Positions 17,629 to 27,276 of a stretch of 64,000 nucleotides of DNA are shown piece after piece; the stretch's first letter is position 1, and each line of letters opens with the position of its first letter. The stretch covers positions 1 through 64,000 of the forward strand of contig CANLDA010000008.1 of assembly GCA_947489325.1 (NCBI GenBank), read 5' to 3'. A program made the position numbers and the translations under genes. Source of the stretch: an uncultured Paracoccaceae bacterium. Its GTDB lineage: Bacteria; Pseudomonadota; Alphaproteobacteria; Rhodobacterales; Rhodobacteraceae. A model generated the notes under the pieces. The model had not been told where the DNA came from, did not search any database, and saw only the letters and a list, made by a program, of their open reading frames with translations.

Positions 17629-18018
17629 ATGTTCCATTCTTTTCCCGTTCGCGTGTATTACGAAGACACGGATATGGCGGGCATCGTATATTACGCCAAT
17701 TATCTGAAATTTATTGAACGCGCGCGCAGCGATTGGGTGCGTGAAAAGGGCATTGATCAGACCCGTATGAAAGAGGACGAAGGCGTCGTTTTCGCCGTAC
17801 GTCGGGTTGAGGCGGATTATCTTGGATCGGCCAAATTTGATGATGAATTGGTCGTGGAAACCCGTGCGATTGGGGTCACTGGTGCGCGTTTGGTGATGGA
17901 ACAAATCGTCAAGCGTGATGAAGAGGTGTTGTTTCAGGCCATGGTGACCATCGTGTGCATTAATGAAACAGGGCAAGCGGCGCGGCTTCCGGCGAATATT
18001 CGCTTAATGTTGCACTAA
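17629..18018 (+). CDS. ybgC: YbgC-family acyl-CoA thioesterase of the Tol-Pal cluster
   Basis: This 129-residue hotdog-fold thioesterase hydrolyses acyl-CoA esters and is the usual first gene of tol-pal operons. It has the family signature YYEDTDMAGIVYYANYLKFIERAR near residues 8-31, with the catalytic aspartate in DTD-x-AG. The ATG at 17629 (MFHSFPV) starts the hotdog domain directly. The upstream extension from 17569 has no support. A 108-base spacer with a hairpin separates it from tolQ. Confidence 0.92.
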   Translation: MFHSFPVRVYYEDTDMAGIVYYANYLKFIERARSDWVREKGIDQTRMKEDEGVVFAVRRVEADYLGSAKFDDELVVETRAIGVTGARLVMEQIVKRDEEVLFQAMVTIVCINETGQAARLPANIRLMLH

Positions 18019-18077
18019 TTGCTGCGAAACTCCGCAGATGACGCCAAATTGATGGCTTTCCCCGTGGAACTCAGTTA

Positions 18078-18116
18078 GTTTTACGTCAAAAGGGCCTGAT
18101 AAAAGGCCGTAAAAAC
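18078..18116 (+). promoter_or_regulatory. Structured leader hairpin before tolQ
   Basis: An outer stem TTTTACG/CGTAAAA (18079-18085 with 18108-18114) encloses an inner GGCC/GGCC pairing (18093-18096 with 18105-18108). It ends about ten bases before the tolQ start. It could affect translation or act as a processing site. There is no known family match. Confidence 0.4.
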
Positions 18117-18126
18117 GAGCAGGCAG

Positions 18127-18801
18127 ATGGAAACAGCAATCGATTTCTCGATGTGGGCGCTGTTCGCGCGCGCAACACTTACCGTTAAACTTGTGATGAT
18201 CATGCTGATTGTTGCCTCTTTTTGGGGCTGGTCGGTGATCATTCAAAAATTAATCGCCTTTCGCGCAGCCCGGGCCGAGGCGAAGCAATTTGACCGTGCT
18301 TTTTGGTCCGGCGAACCTTTAGACGTTTTATTTGAAGAGATGGGACCAGAGCCGTCAGGCCGTGCAGAACGCATTTTTGCAGCAGGGATGATGGAATGGC
18401 GGCGCAGTCATCGGCAGGATGGCGGCATGATTGCCAATACCTCAAGCCGAATTGACCGATCCATGGATGTGGCCATCGCCAAAGAGGCGGAAGAATTGCA
18501 AAAGGGTTTGCCCATCTTGGCGACCATTGGCTCCACCGCGCCGTTTGTGGGTTTGTTTGGCACCGTCATGGGGATCATGAATGCCTTTATCGAAATTGCC
18601 GAACAGCAAAATACCAACCTCGCGGTTGTGGCGCCCGGCATTGCCGAAGCATTGCTTGCCACCGGGCTTGGTCTGTTGGCGGCGATCCCTGCGGTCATCT
18701 TCTATAACAAACTCAGCGCGGACAGTGATCGCCTGATTGCTGGGTATGAGGCATTTGCCGACGAATTTGGCACCATTCTCAGCCGTCAGGTGGATAGCTG
18801 A
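18127..18801 (+). CDS. tolQ: Tol-Pal system proton-channel subunit TolQ
   Basis: TolQ is the MotA/ExbB-like inner-membrane protein that, with TolR, turns the proton gradient into movement of TolA for outer-membrane constriction at division. The 224-residue protein has three membrane helices (about residues 18-40, 130-155 and 168-192). The conserved stretch LATIGSTAPFVGLFGTVMGI stands near 133-152 and GIAEALLATGLGLLAAIPAV near 176-195. tolR starts three bases after the stop. Confidence 0.96.
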   Translation: METAIDFSMWALFARATLTVKLVMIMLIVASFWGWSVIIQKLIAFRAARAEAKQFDRAFWSGEPLDVLFEEMGPEPSGRAERIFAAGMMEWRRSHRQDGGMIANTSSRIDRSMDVAIAKEAEELQKGLPILATIGSTAPFVGLFGTVMGIMNAFIEIAEQQNTNLAVVAPGIAEALLATGLGLLAAIPAVIFYNKLSADSDRLIAGYEAFADEFGTILSRQVDS

Positions 18802-18804
18802 GCC

Positions 18805-19275
18805 ATGGGTGCAGGTGTCGTCAAAAAACAAGGTGGTGGATCGCGCAGGCGACGCAGATCACGCGCACAACCGATGGCCGAGATCAACGTTACGCCGTTT
18901 GTAGACGTGATGCTGGTGTTGCTGATCATTTTTATGGTGGCGGCACCTTTGTTAACAGTGGGTGTGCCGGTTGAATTGCCAGAAACGGCGGCCAATCCAT
19001 TGCCGGGTGAACAAGAAGAGCCCCTGACCGTCACCATCGAAGCTGATGGTACGATTTCAATTCAAACCACACCGACCGTGCCGGATCAGCTTGTTCCCAA
19101 GCTGCGCGCCATTGCGACCGAACGTGGATCGGATCGGGTGTATCTGCGCGCAGATGGGCGTATTCCGTATGAATTGGTTGTACAGGTCATGGGCGCGCTG
19201 AATGCAGGTGGGTTTTCAGACATTGGTCTTGTGACTGACATTGGCGGCCCAACGCTTGATGGACAAGGCGGCTGA
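18805..19275 (+). CDS. tolR: Tol-Pal system proton-channel subunit TolR
   Basis: TolR is an ExbD-like protein with one N-terminal membrane helix and a periplasmic domain. The 156-residue sequence has a very basic start (residues 10-22), then the helix with the essential aspartate in INVTPFVDVMLVLLIIFMV (about residues 29-47), and a periplasmic domain ending in YELVVQVMGALNAGGFSDIGLVT. It follows tolQ by three bases. Its stop lies seven bases before the preferred tolA start, and alternative tolA starts would overlap it. Confidence 0.95.
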   Translation: MGAGVVKKQGGGSRRRRRSRAQPMAEINVTPFVDVMLVLLIIFMVAAPLLTVGVPVELPETAANPLPGEQEEPLTVTIEADGTISIQTTPTVPDQLVPKLRAIATERGSDRVYLRADGRIPYELVVQVMGALNAGGFSDIGLVTDIGGPTLDGQGG

Positions 19276-19282
19276 GGCGCCG

Positions 19283-20374
19283 ATGACACTCGGGCATTAT
19301 ATCTCGGGCACAGGGCACGCGGCATTGATTGGCTGGGTGATCTTTGGAGGTGTGTTCCGCTCGACTCCGCCTGAATTTGAGGTGTCCAATGTGTCGGTGA
19401 TCACGGCAGAACAGTTTGAGAACCTGCAAACCGAGGACGTGACCCCCGGGGCGGTAACAGATGTGACTGTGCCCACAGCCCCAGACGTGAATGAAACAGC
19501 CCCAGCGATAGAGACCGCAGTGGATGATCGCCCGGCGACGCAGGAACCTGATGTGGCCGAAACGGCAGAGCCGGATGCCACGCCTGATGTCAGCGAAACT
19601 GCATTGCCAGACCCCCAACCGATTGAGGAAGAAGCCCCATCGCTTGTACAGCCCGTGACGGATTTGACAGCGCTGTTGCCCGACGTTGGTGAAAGCGCGG
19701 CTCCACAGGATGCGCCGCGTGTGGCGCCGACACCGGTGGCGCAACCCGAACCGGATGTGACGATCGACGAAGCCCCGCAAGAGGCAACCGAGCCAAGCGA
19801 GAGCGCTGACACACCCGCGCCCGAACAAGAAGAAACCGCACCCGAGGCAGCCACGACCGAGATCGTGACCGAGGCCACCGAGGTTGCGACTGCGGCCCCA
19901 GCGAAATCCGTTCGCCCCAAAGTTCGCCCCAAACGGCGCGAGCCAGAACCGACACCTGAGCCAGAGCCTGCCAATCCTGACGATAGCATTGCCGCAGCGT
20001 TGGCCGCTGCCGGGGCCGAAGAAGTGTCAGAAACATCTACAACCCCCACAGGTCCGCCATTGTCAGGGGCGGAAAAAGAAGGGCTGCGCGTTTCAGTGCA
20101 AAGTTGCTGGAACGTGGATGTGGGCAGTCAGGCGGCAAATGTGACCGTGACCATTGCCATGTCGATGAACCGTGATGGCACAGTGATTGGCAGCAGCCTG
20201 CGCATGATCGCCGCGGATGGTGGCAGCGAAAGCGCTGTACGCACGGCTTATGAAACAGCACGACGTGCCGTATTGCGATGTCAAAAGGGTGGCTATCCTT
20301 TGCCGATCGAAAAATATGAACACTGGCGTGAAATTGAAATGACGTTTAATCCGGACAGTATGAGGATCAGATGA
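19283..20374 (+). CDS. tolA: Tol-Pal system bridging protein TolA
   Basis: TolA spans the periplasm and links TolQR to TolB/Pal. Its 363 residues begin with a single membrane anchor ([14 protein letters not shown], residues 11-24). A long central region (about 60-255) rich in proline, glutamate, threonine and alanine follows, then basic [11 protein letters not shown] blocks. The C-terminal domain (about 260-363) has SVQSCWNVD and R-x-AVLRCQ-x-GYPLP. Unlike the lysine/alanine helix of enterobacterial TolA, the spacer is acidic and proline-rich. The ATG at 19283 has GAGG five bases upstream. Starts at 19259 or 19241 inside tolR are possible. The stop overlaps tolB. Confidence 0.9.
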   Translation: MTLGHYISGTGHAALIGWVIFGGVFRSTPPEFEVSNVSVITAEQFENLQTEDVTPGAVTDVTVPTAPDVNETAPAIETAVDDRPATQEPDVAETAEPDATPDVSETALPDPQPIEEEAPSLVQPVTDLTALLPDVGESAAPQDAPRVAPTPVAQPEPDVTIDEAPQEATEPSESADTPAPEQEETAPEAATTEIVTEATEVATAAPAKSVRPKVRPKRREPEPTPEPEPANPDDSIAAALAAAGAEEVSETSTTPTGPPLSGAEKEGLRVSVQSCWNVDVGSQAANVTVTIAMSMNRDGTVIGSSLRMIAADGGSESAVRTAYETARRAVLRCQKGGYPLPIEKYEHWREIEMTFNPDSMRIR

Positions 20375-21693
20375 TGAAATTCCTTGCGACCTTTCTTTTG
20401 GGGCTTATGGCCTTGTGTCACGTGGCCGTGGCGCAATCCGGGCCGCTTCGAATTGAAATCACGGATGGCGTGATTGAACCTTTGCCTTATGCTGTGCCCA
20501 ACTTTGTGCCGGAAAACGCCTTGGCGTCGCAATATGCACAAGACATAGCGCGTGTGGTGGCCGACGACCTAAGCGGCACAGGCTTGTTTCGCGAGATTTC
20601 GCAGGACGCGCATATCAGCACCATCACCAGCTTTTCTTCGCCCGTTCAGTTTGCAGATTGGAAAGCGATCAACGCACAGGCTTTGATCAGTGGAGCGGTG
20701 AGTGTGGGCGCAGGTGGCAAACTTGAGGTGAAATTCCGTTTGTATGACGTGTTTGCCGGACAAGAGTTGGGCAGCGGCTTGCGCTTTACCGGAACAGCCG
20801 ATGGCTGGCGTCGTATTGCCCACAAAGTGGCGGATGCTGTTTATGGGCGGATTACTGGCGAAGGCGGATATTTTGACAGTCGTGTGGTTTTCGTAAGCGA
20901 AACCGGCCCCAAGAACGACCGCAAGAAGCGCCTTGCGATCATGGATTATGATGGAGCGAACCAGAAATTTTTGACTGACAGCAGTACTATTGTTCTGGCT
21001 CCCCGTTTTAGCCCGGATGGCCAGCGTGTGCTGTATACGTCTTATGAAACAGGATTCCCGAGGGTGTTTGTGTTGGAAGTGGGCAGCGCGCGACGCCGTG
21101 TTTTAGAAGATCAGCCCGGAACGATGAGCTTTGCCCCTCGCTTTAGCCCAGATGGGCAACGCGTCGTGTTTTCTATTACACAAGGCGGTAACACAGATAT
21201 TCACATGATGGATCTGGCGTCAGGTCGGACATCCCGGTTGACCAGTGCGCCGTCTATTGAAACAGCTCCCAGCTTTAGTCCGGATGGCAGTCAGATTGTG
21301 TTTGAAAGTGACCGCTCTGGATCACAACAACTTTATATTATGAGCGCAAACGGTGGTGAGGCACGGCGCATTAGCTTTGGGCAGGGGCGTTACGGAACGC
21401 CCGTTTGGTCACCGCGCGGTGACCTGATGGCCTTTACGAAGCAAAACAAGGGCCGTTTCCACATCGGTGTGATGCGCACGGATGGCAGCGAAGAGCGCCT
21501 TTTGACTGCGTCTTTTCTGGACGAGGGACCAACTTGGGCACCCAACGGTCGCGTGATTATGTTCACCCGCGAAACGCAAGGTGCCAGTGGTTCTGCATCG
21601 TTGTATACGGTGGACGTGTCTGGACGAAACTTGAAACGCGTCAAACAACAAGGCGGCGGATCTGACCCAAGCTGGTCACCGCTGCAAAAGTAA
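20371..21693 (+). CDS. tolB: Tol-Pal system beta-propeller protein TolB
   Basis: TolB is the periplasmic partner that connects TolA and Pal. The 440-residue protein has a signal peptide (residues 1-22, ending VAQS), an N-terminal alpha/beta domain (to about 160) and a six-bladed beta-propeller. Repeated blade motifs [22 protein letters not shown] and [11 protein letters not shown] are spaced about 44 residues apart. The ATG overlaps the tolA stop by four bases, which indicates translational coupling. Confidence 0.96.
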   Translation: MMKFLATFLLGLMALCHVAVAQSGPLRIEITDGVIEPLPYAVPNFVPENALASQYAQDIARVVADDLSGTGLFREISQDAHISTITSFSSPVQFADWKAINAQALISGAVSVGAGGKLEVKFRLYDVFAGQELGSGLRFTGTADGWRRIAHKVADAVYGRITGEGGYFDSRVVFVSETGPKNDRKKRLAIMDYDGANQKFLTDSSTIVLAPRFSPDGQRVLYTSYETGFPRVFVLEVGSARRRVLEDQPGTMSFAPRFSPDGQRVVFSITQGGNTDIHMMDLASGRTSRLTSAPSIETAPSFSPDGSQIVFESDRSGSQQLYIMSANGGEARRISFGQGRYGTPVWSPRGDLMAFTKQNKGRFHIGVMRTDGSEERLLTASFLDEGPTWAPNGRVIMFTRETQGASGSASLYTVDVSGRNLKRVKQQGGGSDPSWSPLQK

Positions 21694-21764
21694 GACACAT
21701 TTAAATGGAAATCGGGCTGTGATACTCTGGGCCCAAGCAAAAAACTGGCAAGCGAGGCAAGATC

Positions 21765-22280
21765 ATGAGCATTTGGACAAAACTCCCTGCAAAAGCGATG
21801 CTGTTAACGGCGTGTGTCGGATTGGCAGCCTGTACTGACCCGAGCCGTGTAGGCGGTGGTGCAAACAGCGGTGGTCAAATTGATAACGGGCTTGGCTCGG
21901 CCAGTGATCCAACTACAGCTGCGTATTTCAACGAAGTGGTCGGTGATCGGGTTTTGTTTGAAGTGGATCAATCCACTCTGACATTTGAAGGCCAAACGGT
22001 TCTGGATGGACAGGCACGTTGGTTGATTGCCAATTCCGACTATGCCGCTGTGATCGAAGGTCACGCAGACGAGCAAGGCACACGTGAATATAACCTAGCG
22101 CTGGGCGCACGTCGTGCCAGTGCCGCGCGGGAATATCTGGTGTCCAAAGGTGTGGCTGGAACACGCTTGCGTACTGTCAGCTATGGTAAGGAACGCCCGA
22201 TTGAAATCTGTTCCCAAGAGGCGTGCTATTCTCAGAACCGCCGCTCGGTCACGGTGATTTCTGGCGGCGTGACGGGCTAA
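21765..22280 (+). CDS. pal: Peptidoglycan-associated lipoprotein Pal
   Basis: Pal is an outer-membrane lipoprotein that binds peptidoglycan and TolB. The 171-residue protein has a lipobox LAAC with the acylated cysteine at C23 and a glycine/asparagine-rich tether. The OmpA-like domain carries VIEGHADEQGTREYNLALGARRA near residues 90-112, which contains the diaminopimelate-binding aspartate and arginine. A GAGG element precedes the ATG. It lies 71 bases after tolB, in the usual order. Confidence 0.95.
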   Translation: MSIWTKLPAKAMLLTACVGLAACTDPSRVGGGANSGGQIDNGLGSASDPTTAAYFNEVVGDRVLFEVDQSTLTFEGQTVLDGQARWLIANSDYAAVIEGHADEQGTREYNLALGARRASAAREYLVSKGVAGTRLRTVSYGKERPIEICSQEACYSQNRRSVTVISGGVTG

Positions 22281-22290
22281 GGGGACAACT

Positions 22291-23121
22291 ATGAGAGTTT
22301 TTGCAACAGCGGCACTGATGTTGGGGCTTGCTCTGCCGGGTGCAGGTTTGGCGCAGCAGAATGAAACATTGGCCGACATTCGCCAACAACTGGCGCTTGT
22401 CCATGTGGATGTGCAACGCCTCAAGCGGGAACTCTCGACCACGGGCGGGCAATCGGGCACCGACCTTGGTGGCACGACGATCGAGCGCCTAAACACGCTT
22501 GAGGCTGAACTACAGCGTTTGACTGCGAAAACGGAACAATTGGAGTACCGGATCGAACAGGTGGTCAGTGATGGGTCAAATAAACTGGGCGATTTGACGT
22601 TCCGTCTGTGCGAACTGGAGACAGACTGTGACATCGCAAAGGAAGACTTTGACGTCTATCTCGGTGGGGTCAAACCTGCCGTGACACCAACGGTGCCAAC
22701 AACGCAACCAACAGAGGTCAGCACTGGTGGGGAACTGGCAGTGGGTGAAACACAAGATTTCAAAACAGGACGGGATGCCCTCAGCGCGGGTGAATATGCC
22801 ACCGCAGAGGCGATCTTTACCACCTTCATCGAAACATATCCCGGCAGCCCCCTTGAAGCAGAGGCACATTTGCGCCGAGGGCAGGCTTTGGAAGAGCAGC
22901 AGCAGTTGACCGATGCCGCGCGGGCCTATCTAGAATCCTATTCCGGTACGCCCCAAGGTCCGGTTGCGGATGAAGCATTGTATCGTTTGGGCGCGGCACT
23001 TGGATCACTTGGACAAATCAATGAGGCTTGCGTGACATTGAACGAGGTTGGCGTACGCCATCCCAATTCACCTTTTGCGATCGAAGCACAGAATGAAATG
23101 TCCCTACTGACGTGCCAATGA
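22291..23121 (+). CDS. cpoB: Cell division coordinator CpoB (YbgF)
   Basis: This is a periplasmic TPR protein that couples Tol-Pal action to peptidoglycan synthesis at the septum. The 276-residue protein has a signal peptide (1-21, ending GLAQ), a coiled-coil segment (about 22-100, with leucine heptads such as LNTLEAELQRL) and a linker. Its C-terminal TPR block has GEYATAEAIFTTFIETYPGSP, EAHLRRGQALEEQQQLTDAA and DEALYRLGAALGSLGQINEAC. It starts ten bases after pal, and its stop overlaps the tilS start. Confidence 0.92.
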   Translation: MRVFATAALMLGLALPGAGLAQQNETLADIRQQLALVHVDVQRLKRELSTTGGQSGTDLGGTTIERLNTLEAELQRLTAKTEQLEYRIEQVVSDGSNKLGDLTFRLCELETDCDIAKEDFDVYLGGVKPAVTPTVPTTQPTEVSTGGELAVGETQDFKTGRDALSAGEYATAEAIFTTFIETYPGSPLEAEAHLRRGQALEEQQQLTDAARAYLESYSGTPQGPVADEALYRLGAALGSLGQINEACVTLNEVGVRHPNSPFAIEAQNEMSLLTCQ

Positions 23122-24347
23122 CAGTGATTGAAGCCATCCGCCAATTTATGGCGGGTGTTTTTGCAGATACGTCTCCTAAACAAATTGCGGTCGCCGTATC
23201 TGGTGGCGGGGATTCCATGGCTTTGCTGTGCGCGCTGCACGGCTGGGCGCAAGACAGCGGGACGTCTCTTAATGCAGTAAGCGTCAATCACGGATTTCGC
23301 CCCGAGGCAGAGGTGGAATTGGATTTGGCCGGCGCGCTTTGTACCAAATTGAACGTGCGACATACCCGCCTGAACTGGCAGTGGGATGGAAAAGGTAACC
23401 TACAGGACGCCGCAAGGCGTGGACGGCGGCAGGTGATGATCGATTGGGCCGCAACACACAATATTTCCCATATCGCGCTGGGACATACTGCGGATGATCA
23501 GGCAGAAACAGTTTTGATGCGTCTAACGCGCGGGTCGGGCGTTGATGGCTTGGCGGGGATGGCCGAAGTTTCCCATATTGACGATATTAGCTGGCTGCGA
23601 CCGATGTTGGGTTTGCGCCGCGATGATTTACGCAACTTTTTGACGGATCGGGGCATTGCATGGGCGGATGATCCTACCAACGAAGATGACAGTTATGACC
23701 GGGTGCGTGTGCGTAAATTGTTGGCAGAGTTAGAGCCGATGGGATTAAGTGTGCCGCGATTGACCCGCAGCGCCGAACATATGGCGCGCGCGCGCGATGG
23801 TTTGCGCTGGGCCGCGCGTGGATTGGTACAAGATATTGTGCGCCAAGACCATGGCAGTCTTTATTTCAAATACGATGCGCTGCGCGCGGCGCCAACTGAA
23901 TTGGCGACAAGGATTTTGGCAGATGCGTTGTGTTGGGTGTCTGGCAATCCGTATCGTCCCCGATATTCCGCGCTGTCAGAGGCGGCGCAAACACAGAAAC
24001 GCTCGGTGCTGCATGGTTGTCTTTTGGTACGCTGCAAGGACGACTTGTTGATCACACGCGAGCTGGCGGTGGTGGCGGATCTGCGCTGTGATCCAACCGA
24101 GATTTGGGATGGTCGTTGGCGGTTTTGCGCAAAATCTCAACCTGACTGGCAAATTGCTGCCTGTGGCGAAGAGGGGATGCGACAATGGCAAAACTGGCGC
24201 GACACCGGAAAGTCGCGTGATGCGTTAGTGTCGTGCCCTGCAATTTGGCAGAATAACACCCTTGTGGTGCCGCCGTTGGGCACAATTGATGGTAAATGCG
24301 CTTTTGATTTGACCCAAACACGCAGAGATTTCACCAAAACCCTGTGA
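23118..24347 (+). CDS. tilS: tRNA(Ile)-lysidine synthase
   Basis: TilS attaches lysine to cytidine 34 of the minor tRNA-Ile so that it reads AUA. The 409-residue protein has the PP-loop SGGGDS at residues 28-33 and NHGFRPEAEVE near 56-66. The HTADDQAETVLMRLTRGSGVDGLAGM stretch is near 122-147. The C-terminal region is more variable. The ATG at 23118 overlaps the cpoB stop as ATGA and is preferred over the GTG at 23112. The link of tilS to tol-pal and ftsH is common in Alphaproteobacteria. Confidence 0.93.
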   Translation: MTVIEAIRQFMAGVFADTSPKQIAVAVSGGGDSMALLCALHGWAQDSGTSLNAVSVNHGFRPEAEVELDLAGALCTKLNVRHTRLNWQWDGKGNLQDAARRGRRQVMIDWAATHNISHIALGHTADDQAETVLMRLTRGSGVDGLAGMAEVSHIDDISWLRPMLGLRRDDLRNFLTDRGIAWADDPTNEDDSYDRVRVRKLLAELEPMGLSVPRLTRSAEHMARARDGLRWAARGLVQDIVRQDHGSLYFKYDALRAAPTELATRILADALCWVSGNPYRPRYSALSEAAQTQKRSVLHGCLLVRCKDDLLITRELAVVADLRCDPTEIWDGRWRFCAKSQPDWQIAACGEEGMRQWQNWRDTGKSRDALVSCPAIWQNNTLVVPPLGTIDGKCAFDLTQTRRDFTKTL

Positions 24348-24446
24348 ACATGCGTATTATCGCATTGAACCTTGGGCTTTGATCTCTATTTATCACTCAG
24401 AGCGCCTGTGTTAGAGAGCGCCAACCGGTTTTTTGGGAGATTTGCC

Positions 24447-26366
24447 TTGGGCAACGCACGTAATATCGCTTTTTGGGTTGTGCTTTTTGTACTGATCCTC
24501 GCTTTATTTCAACTGTTTGGCGGCAACAGCAGTGCGCTGCAAAGCCGTGAAATTCCTTATTCACAGTTCGTTTCCGAGGTTGAAAACGGCACTGTCACAA
24601 GTGTGACGCTGGATGGGGAGTCTGTTCTGTACAAAAGTTCGGACGGCAAAGATTACATCACGATTAAGCCTTCGGATGCGAAAGTTACCGATCTTTTGAT
24701 CGCGCAGAACGTACCGATTCGTGCGGAATCACAGGAACAGTCTGGTTTTCAGTCCTTCCTCCTCAGCCTTCTGCCCTTCCTTTTGTTGATTGGTGTGTGG
24801 ATTTATTTCATGAACCGCATGCAAGGTGGCGGCAAAGGTGGCGCGATGGGCTTTGGCAAATCCAAGGCCAAGATGCTAACCGAAAAACAGGGACGTGTGA
24901 CATTTGACGATGTCGCGGGCATTGATGAAGCCAAGGAAGAGTTGGAAGAAATCGTCGAATTCCTGCGCAATCCTCAGAAGTTCAGCCGCCTTGGCGGTAA
25001 AATCCCCAAAGGTGCGCTGCTTGTTGGCCCTCCGGGAACCGGTAAAACTCTGCTGGCGCGCGCAATTGCGGGCGAAGCGGGCGTTCCGTTCTTCACCATT
25101 TCTGGGTCTGACTTTGTGGAAATGTTTGTGGGCGTGGGTGCATCCCGTGTGCGCGACATGTTCGAGCAGGCCAAAAAGAACGCGCCTTGTATTGTATTTA
25201 TCGACGAGATTGACGCTGTGGGTCGCCATCGTGGCGCTGGCTATGGCGGGGGCAACGATGAACGTGAACAGACCCTTAACCAGTTGCTGGTTGAGATGGA
25301 TGGGTTTGAGGCCAACGAAGGCGTGATTATTCTGGCGGCGACCAACCGTAAGGATGTTCTGGACCCTGCGCTGCTGCGTCCAGGTCGGTTTGACCGTAAC
25401 GTGACTGTTGGCAATCCTGACATCAAAGGCCGTGAGAAAATTTTGGGCGTACATGCGCGCAAAACACCGCTTGGACCTGATGTTGATCTGCGCATTATTG
25501 CGCGTGGCTCTCCGGGCTTTTCGGGGGCTGACTTGGCGAACCTTGTGAACGAAGCTGCGCTGATGGCCGCACGTGTGGGCCGCCGCTTTGTCACCATGGA
25601 GGACTTTGAAGCCGCCAAAGACAAAGTGATGATGGGGGCCGAAAGACGTTCGATGGTTCTGACCAAAGAACAAAAAGAACACACCGCATATCACGAAGCA
25701 GGGCACGCCATTGTTGGATTGGCTCTGCCCAAGTGTGACCCAGTTTATAAGGCAACAATTATTCCCCGCGGTGGTGCCTTGGGCATGGTGGTATCCTTGC
25801 CGGAAATTGATCGCCTGAATTGGCACCGTGATGAGTGTGAGCAAAAACTGGCCATGACCATGGCGGGTAAAGCTGCGGAAATCATGAAGTGGGGCGAAGA
25901 CAATGTTTCCAATGGCCCTGCTGGTGATATTCAACAAGCTTCAGGATTGGCGCGCGCCATGGTGATGCGTTGGGGGATGTCTGACAAAGTTGGCAACATC
26001 GATTATCAACAAGCCCACGAAGGATACATGGGCAATGGGGCCGGGGGCTTTTCGGTGTCCGCGCATACCAAAGAGTTGATCGAAGAAGAAGTCAAACGCA
26101 TGATCGACGAAGGATATGCGAAGGCTGTCAAAATTCTCAAGGACCAAGAAGAAGAATTCGAACGTCTTGCATTGGGATTGTTGGAATATGAAACCCTGAC
26201 AGGTGAAGAAATCGCCCGGGTTGTTCGCGGTGAAGCGCCGCACGCTGAAGATGACGATGATGGCGATGTGGATGCAGGTAATGCCCCAAGCGTGACTGCC
26301 ATCCCAAAAACCAAGCCACGCAGCAAACCTGATGATGGCGGGATGGAACCAGAACCTTCTGCCTGA
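24447..26366 (+). CDS. ftsH: ATP-dependent zinc metalloprotease FtsH
   Basis: FtsH is a membrane-anchored AAA+ protease that degrades misfolded membrane proteins and regulatory proteins. I start it at the TTG at 24447: GGGAGA lies seven bases upstream and the product begins (M)[11 protein letters not shown], as in related FtsH proteins, giving 639 residues. A TTG at 24372 would add 25 residues without such support. It has two membrane helices (about 6-24 and 103-122), Walker A GPPGTGKT at 194-201, Walker B FIDEID at 251-256 and the zinc site HEAGH at 416-420. The tail is acidic. It follows tilS and ends at a strong terminator. Confidence 0.94.
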   Translation: MGNARNIAFWVVLFVLILALFQLFGGNSSALQSREIPYSQFVSEVENGTVTSVTLDGESVLYKSSDGKDYITIKPSDAKVTDLLIAQNVPIRAESQEQSGFQSFLLSLLPFLLLIGVWIYFMNRMQGGGKGGAMGFGKSKAKMLTEKQGRVTFDDVAGIDEAKEELEEIVEFLRNPQKFSRLGGKIPKGALLVGPPGTGKTLLARAIAGEAGVPFFTISGSDFVEMFVGVGASRVRDMFEQAKKNAPCIVFIDEIDAVGRHRGAGYGGGNDEREQTLNQLLVEMDGFEANEGVIILAATNRKDVLDPALLRPGRFDRNVTVGNPDIKGREKILGVHARKTPLGPDVDLRIIARGSPGFSGADLANLVNEAALMAARVGRRFVTMEDFEAAKDKVMMGAERRSMVLTKEQKEHTAYHEAGHAIVGLALPKCDPVYKATIIPRGGALGMVVSLPEIDRLNWHRDECEQKLAMTMAGKAAEIMKWGEDNVSNGPAGDIQQASGLARAMVMRWGMSDKVGNIDYQQAHEGYMGNGAGGFSVSAHTKELIEEEVKRMIDEGYAKAVKILKDQEEEFERLALGLLEYETLTGEEIARVVRGEAPHAEDDDDGDVDAGNAPSVTAIPKTKPRSKPDDGGMEPEPSA

Positions 26367-26381
26367 CGTATATCCAGTTAG

Positions 26382-26417
26382 AAAAGCCCCCGAACCATAG
26401 TGGTTTCGGGGGCTTTT
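26382..26417 (+). terminator. Rho-independent terminator after ftsH
   Basis: A GC-rich stem, AAAAGCCCCCGAA with TTTCGGGGGCTTTT, is followed by a T-run on the plus strand. It closes the ybgC-to-ftsH gene cluster. Confidence 0.9.
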
Positions 26418-26506
26418 TTGTTGATGGATCAGCGGGATGGAATTACCGCTGGATACGTGGAACGGGCGTGATAGGATTATTGCGCACAGTGAAATTGGAG
26501 ATGTCG

Positions 26507-27106
26507 ATGCCAGCCCTGAAACCTACCCAATATGAAGCCGAAATTGTCTGGCTTGGTCGTGTTGTGAATAGTGTTGAAAATCTGCGTGCCGAAGCGTTGA
26601 ATGAGGTTATGGCAGGATTTGGCGGCATGCCCGACGACTGCCACGGCGGTGAAACGCGGGCGTCTTGTGTGCGAGTGGCATCGCAGTATCCCGAAGGCAC
26701 AACCATCGCCAATACGCGCCAATTCTCGATTCTTAGTGCCGAAGAATTGGATGTCATTGCCACCGAAATGGGCGTAGAAGATTTTGACCCAGAATGGATC
26801 GGCGCGTCGATCGTATTACGGGGCATTCCAGATTTCACTTATGTGCCACCTGCAAGCCGCCTGCAATCGACAAGCGGCGCGACACTGGTGGTTGATATGG
26901 AAAACCGCCCCTGTGTTTTTCCGGGGCGAGTCATCAATCAGGATCGGCCCGGAATGGGCAAACTGTTCAAACCCGCAGCTGAAAATCGCCGTGGCGTCAC
27001 CGGATGGGTGGAACGCGAAGGCATGTTGCGTGTTGGCGACAAGATGCGCCTGCACATTCCGGATCAGCGGGCGTGGTCGCAGTTGGCAGAGGCGCGCGCC
27101 TCATAA
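26507..27106 (+). CDS. MOSC-domain sulfurtransferase-like protein
   Basis: This 199-residue protein has the MOSC domain seen in molybdenum-cofactor sulfurases and YiiM-like proteins. The strands include RQFSILSAEELDVIATEMG and the FDPEWIGASIVLRGIPDFTYVPP block typical of the fold. It ends in GVTGWVEREGMLRVGDKMRLHIP. MOSC proteins handle sulfur bound to a conserved cysteine; C120 in ENRPCVFPGR is the likely one. The ATG at 26507 has GGAG six bases upstream. The substrate is unknown. It stands alone between ftsH and the one-carbon genes. Confidence 0.8.
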   Translation: MPALKPTQYEAEIVWLGRVVNSVENLRAEALNEVMAGFGGMPDDCHGGETRASCVRVASQYPEGTTIANTRQFSILSAEELDVIATEMGVEDFDPEWIGASIVLRGIPDFTYVPPASRLQSTSGATLVVDMENRPCVFPGRVINQDRPGMGKLFKPAAENRRGVTGWVEREGMLRVGDKMRLHIPDQRAWSQLAEARAS

Positions 27107-27276
27107 TCATTCGTTGGTATGCAAAAGTACGCAATATCGTTTCCGAAACGAAACTTAGCTGCGACAGCCCGCCGCAACGGATGGAGGAAATGTCGGAAAT
27201 GCGACCTTAATTCCGAGAATCTGAGGGTAAACCCTATAGCAGACAAATCCTTTCGGCTGCTGGTACAGGGAATCCT
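27107..27276 (+). other. Leader region of fhs, no known riboswitch recognised
   Basis: 170 bases in front of fhs. They contain a 6-bp inverted repeat, TCGGAA (27193-27198) with TTCCGA (27211-27216), and a CGACA/TGTCG pairing just before it. I compared it by eye with tetrahydrofolate, glycine and SAM riboswitch patterns and found no match. It probably holds the promoter. Confidence 0.4.

Noticed and set aside
24876-25937. 353-codon open frame on the minus strand opposite ftsH
   Set aside because: It is a mirror frame of a conserved gene without a ribosome site or recognisable domain.
27107-27276. Riboswitch upstream of fhs
   Set aside because: I looked for tetrahydrofolate, glycine and SAM riboswitch cores and found none. 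Only short inverted repeats are present.
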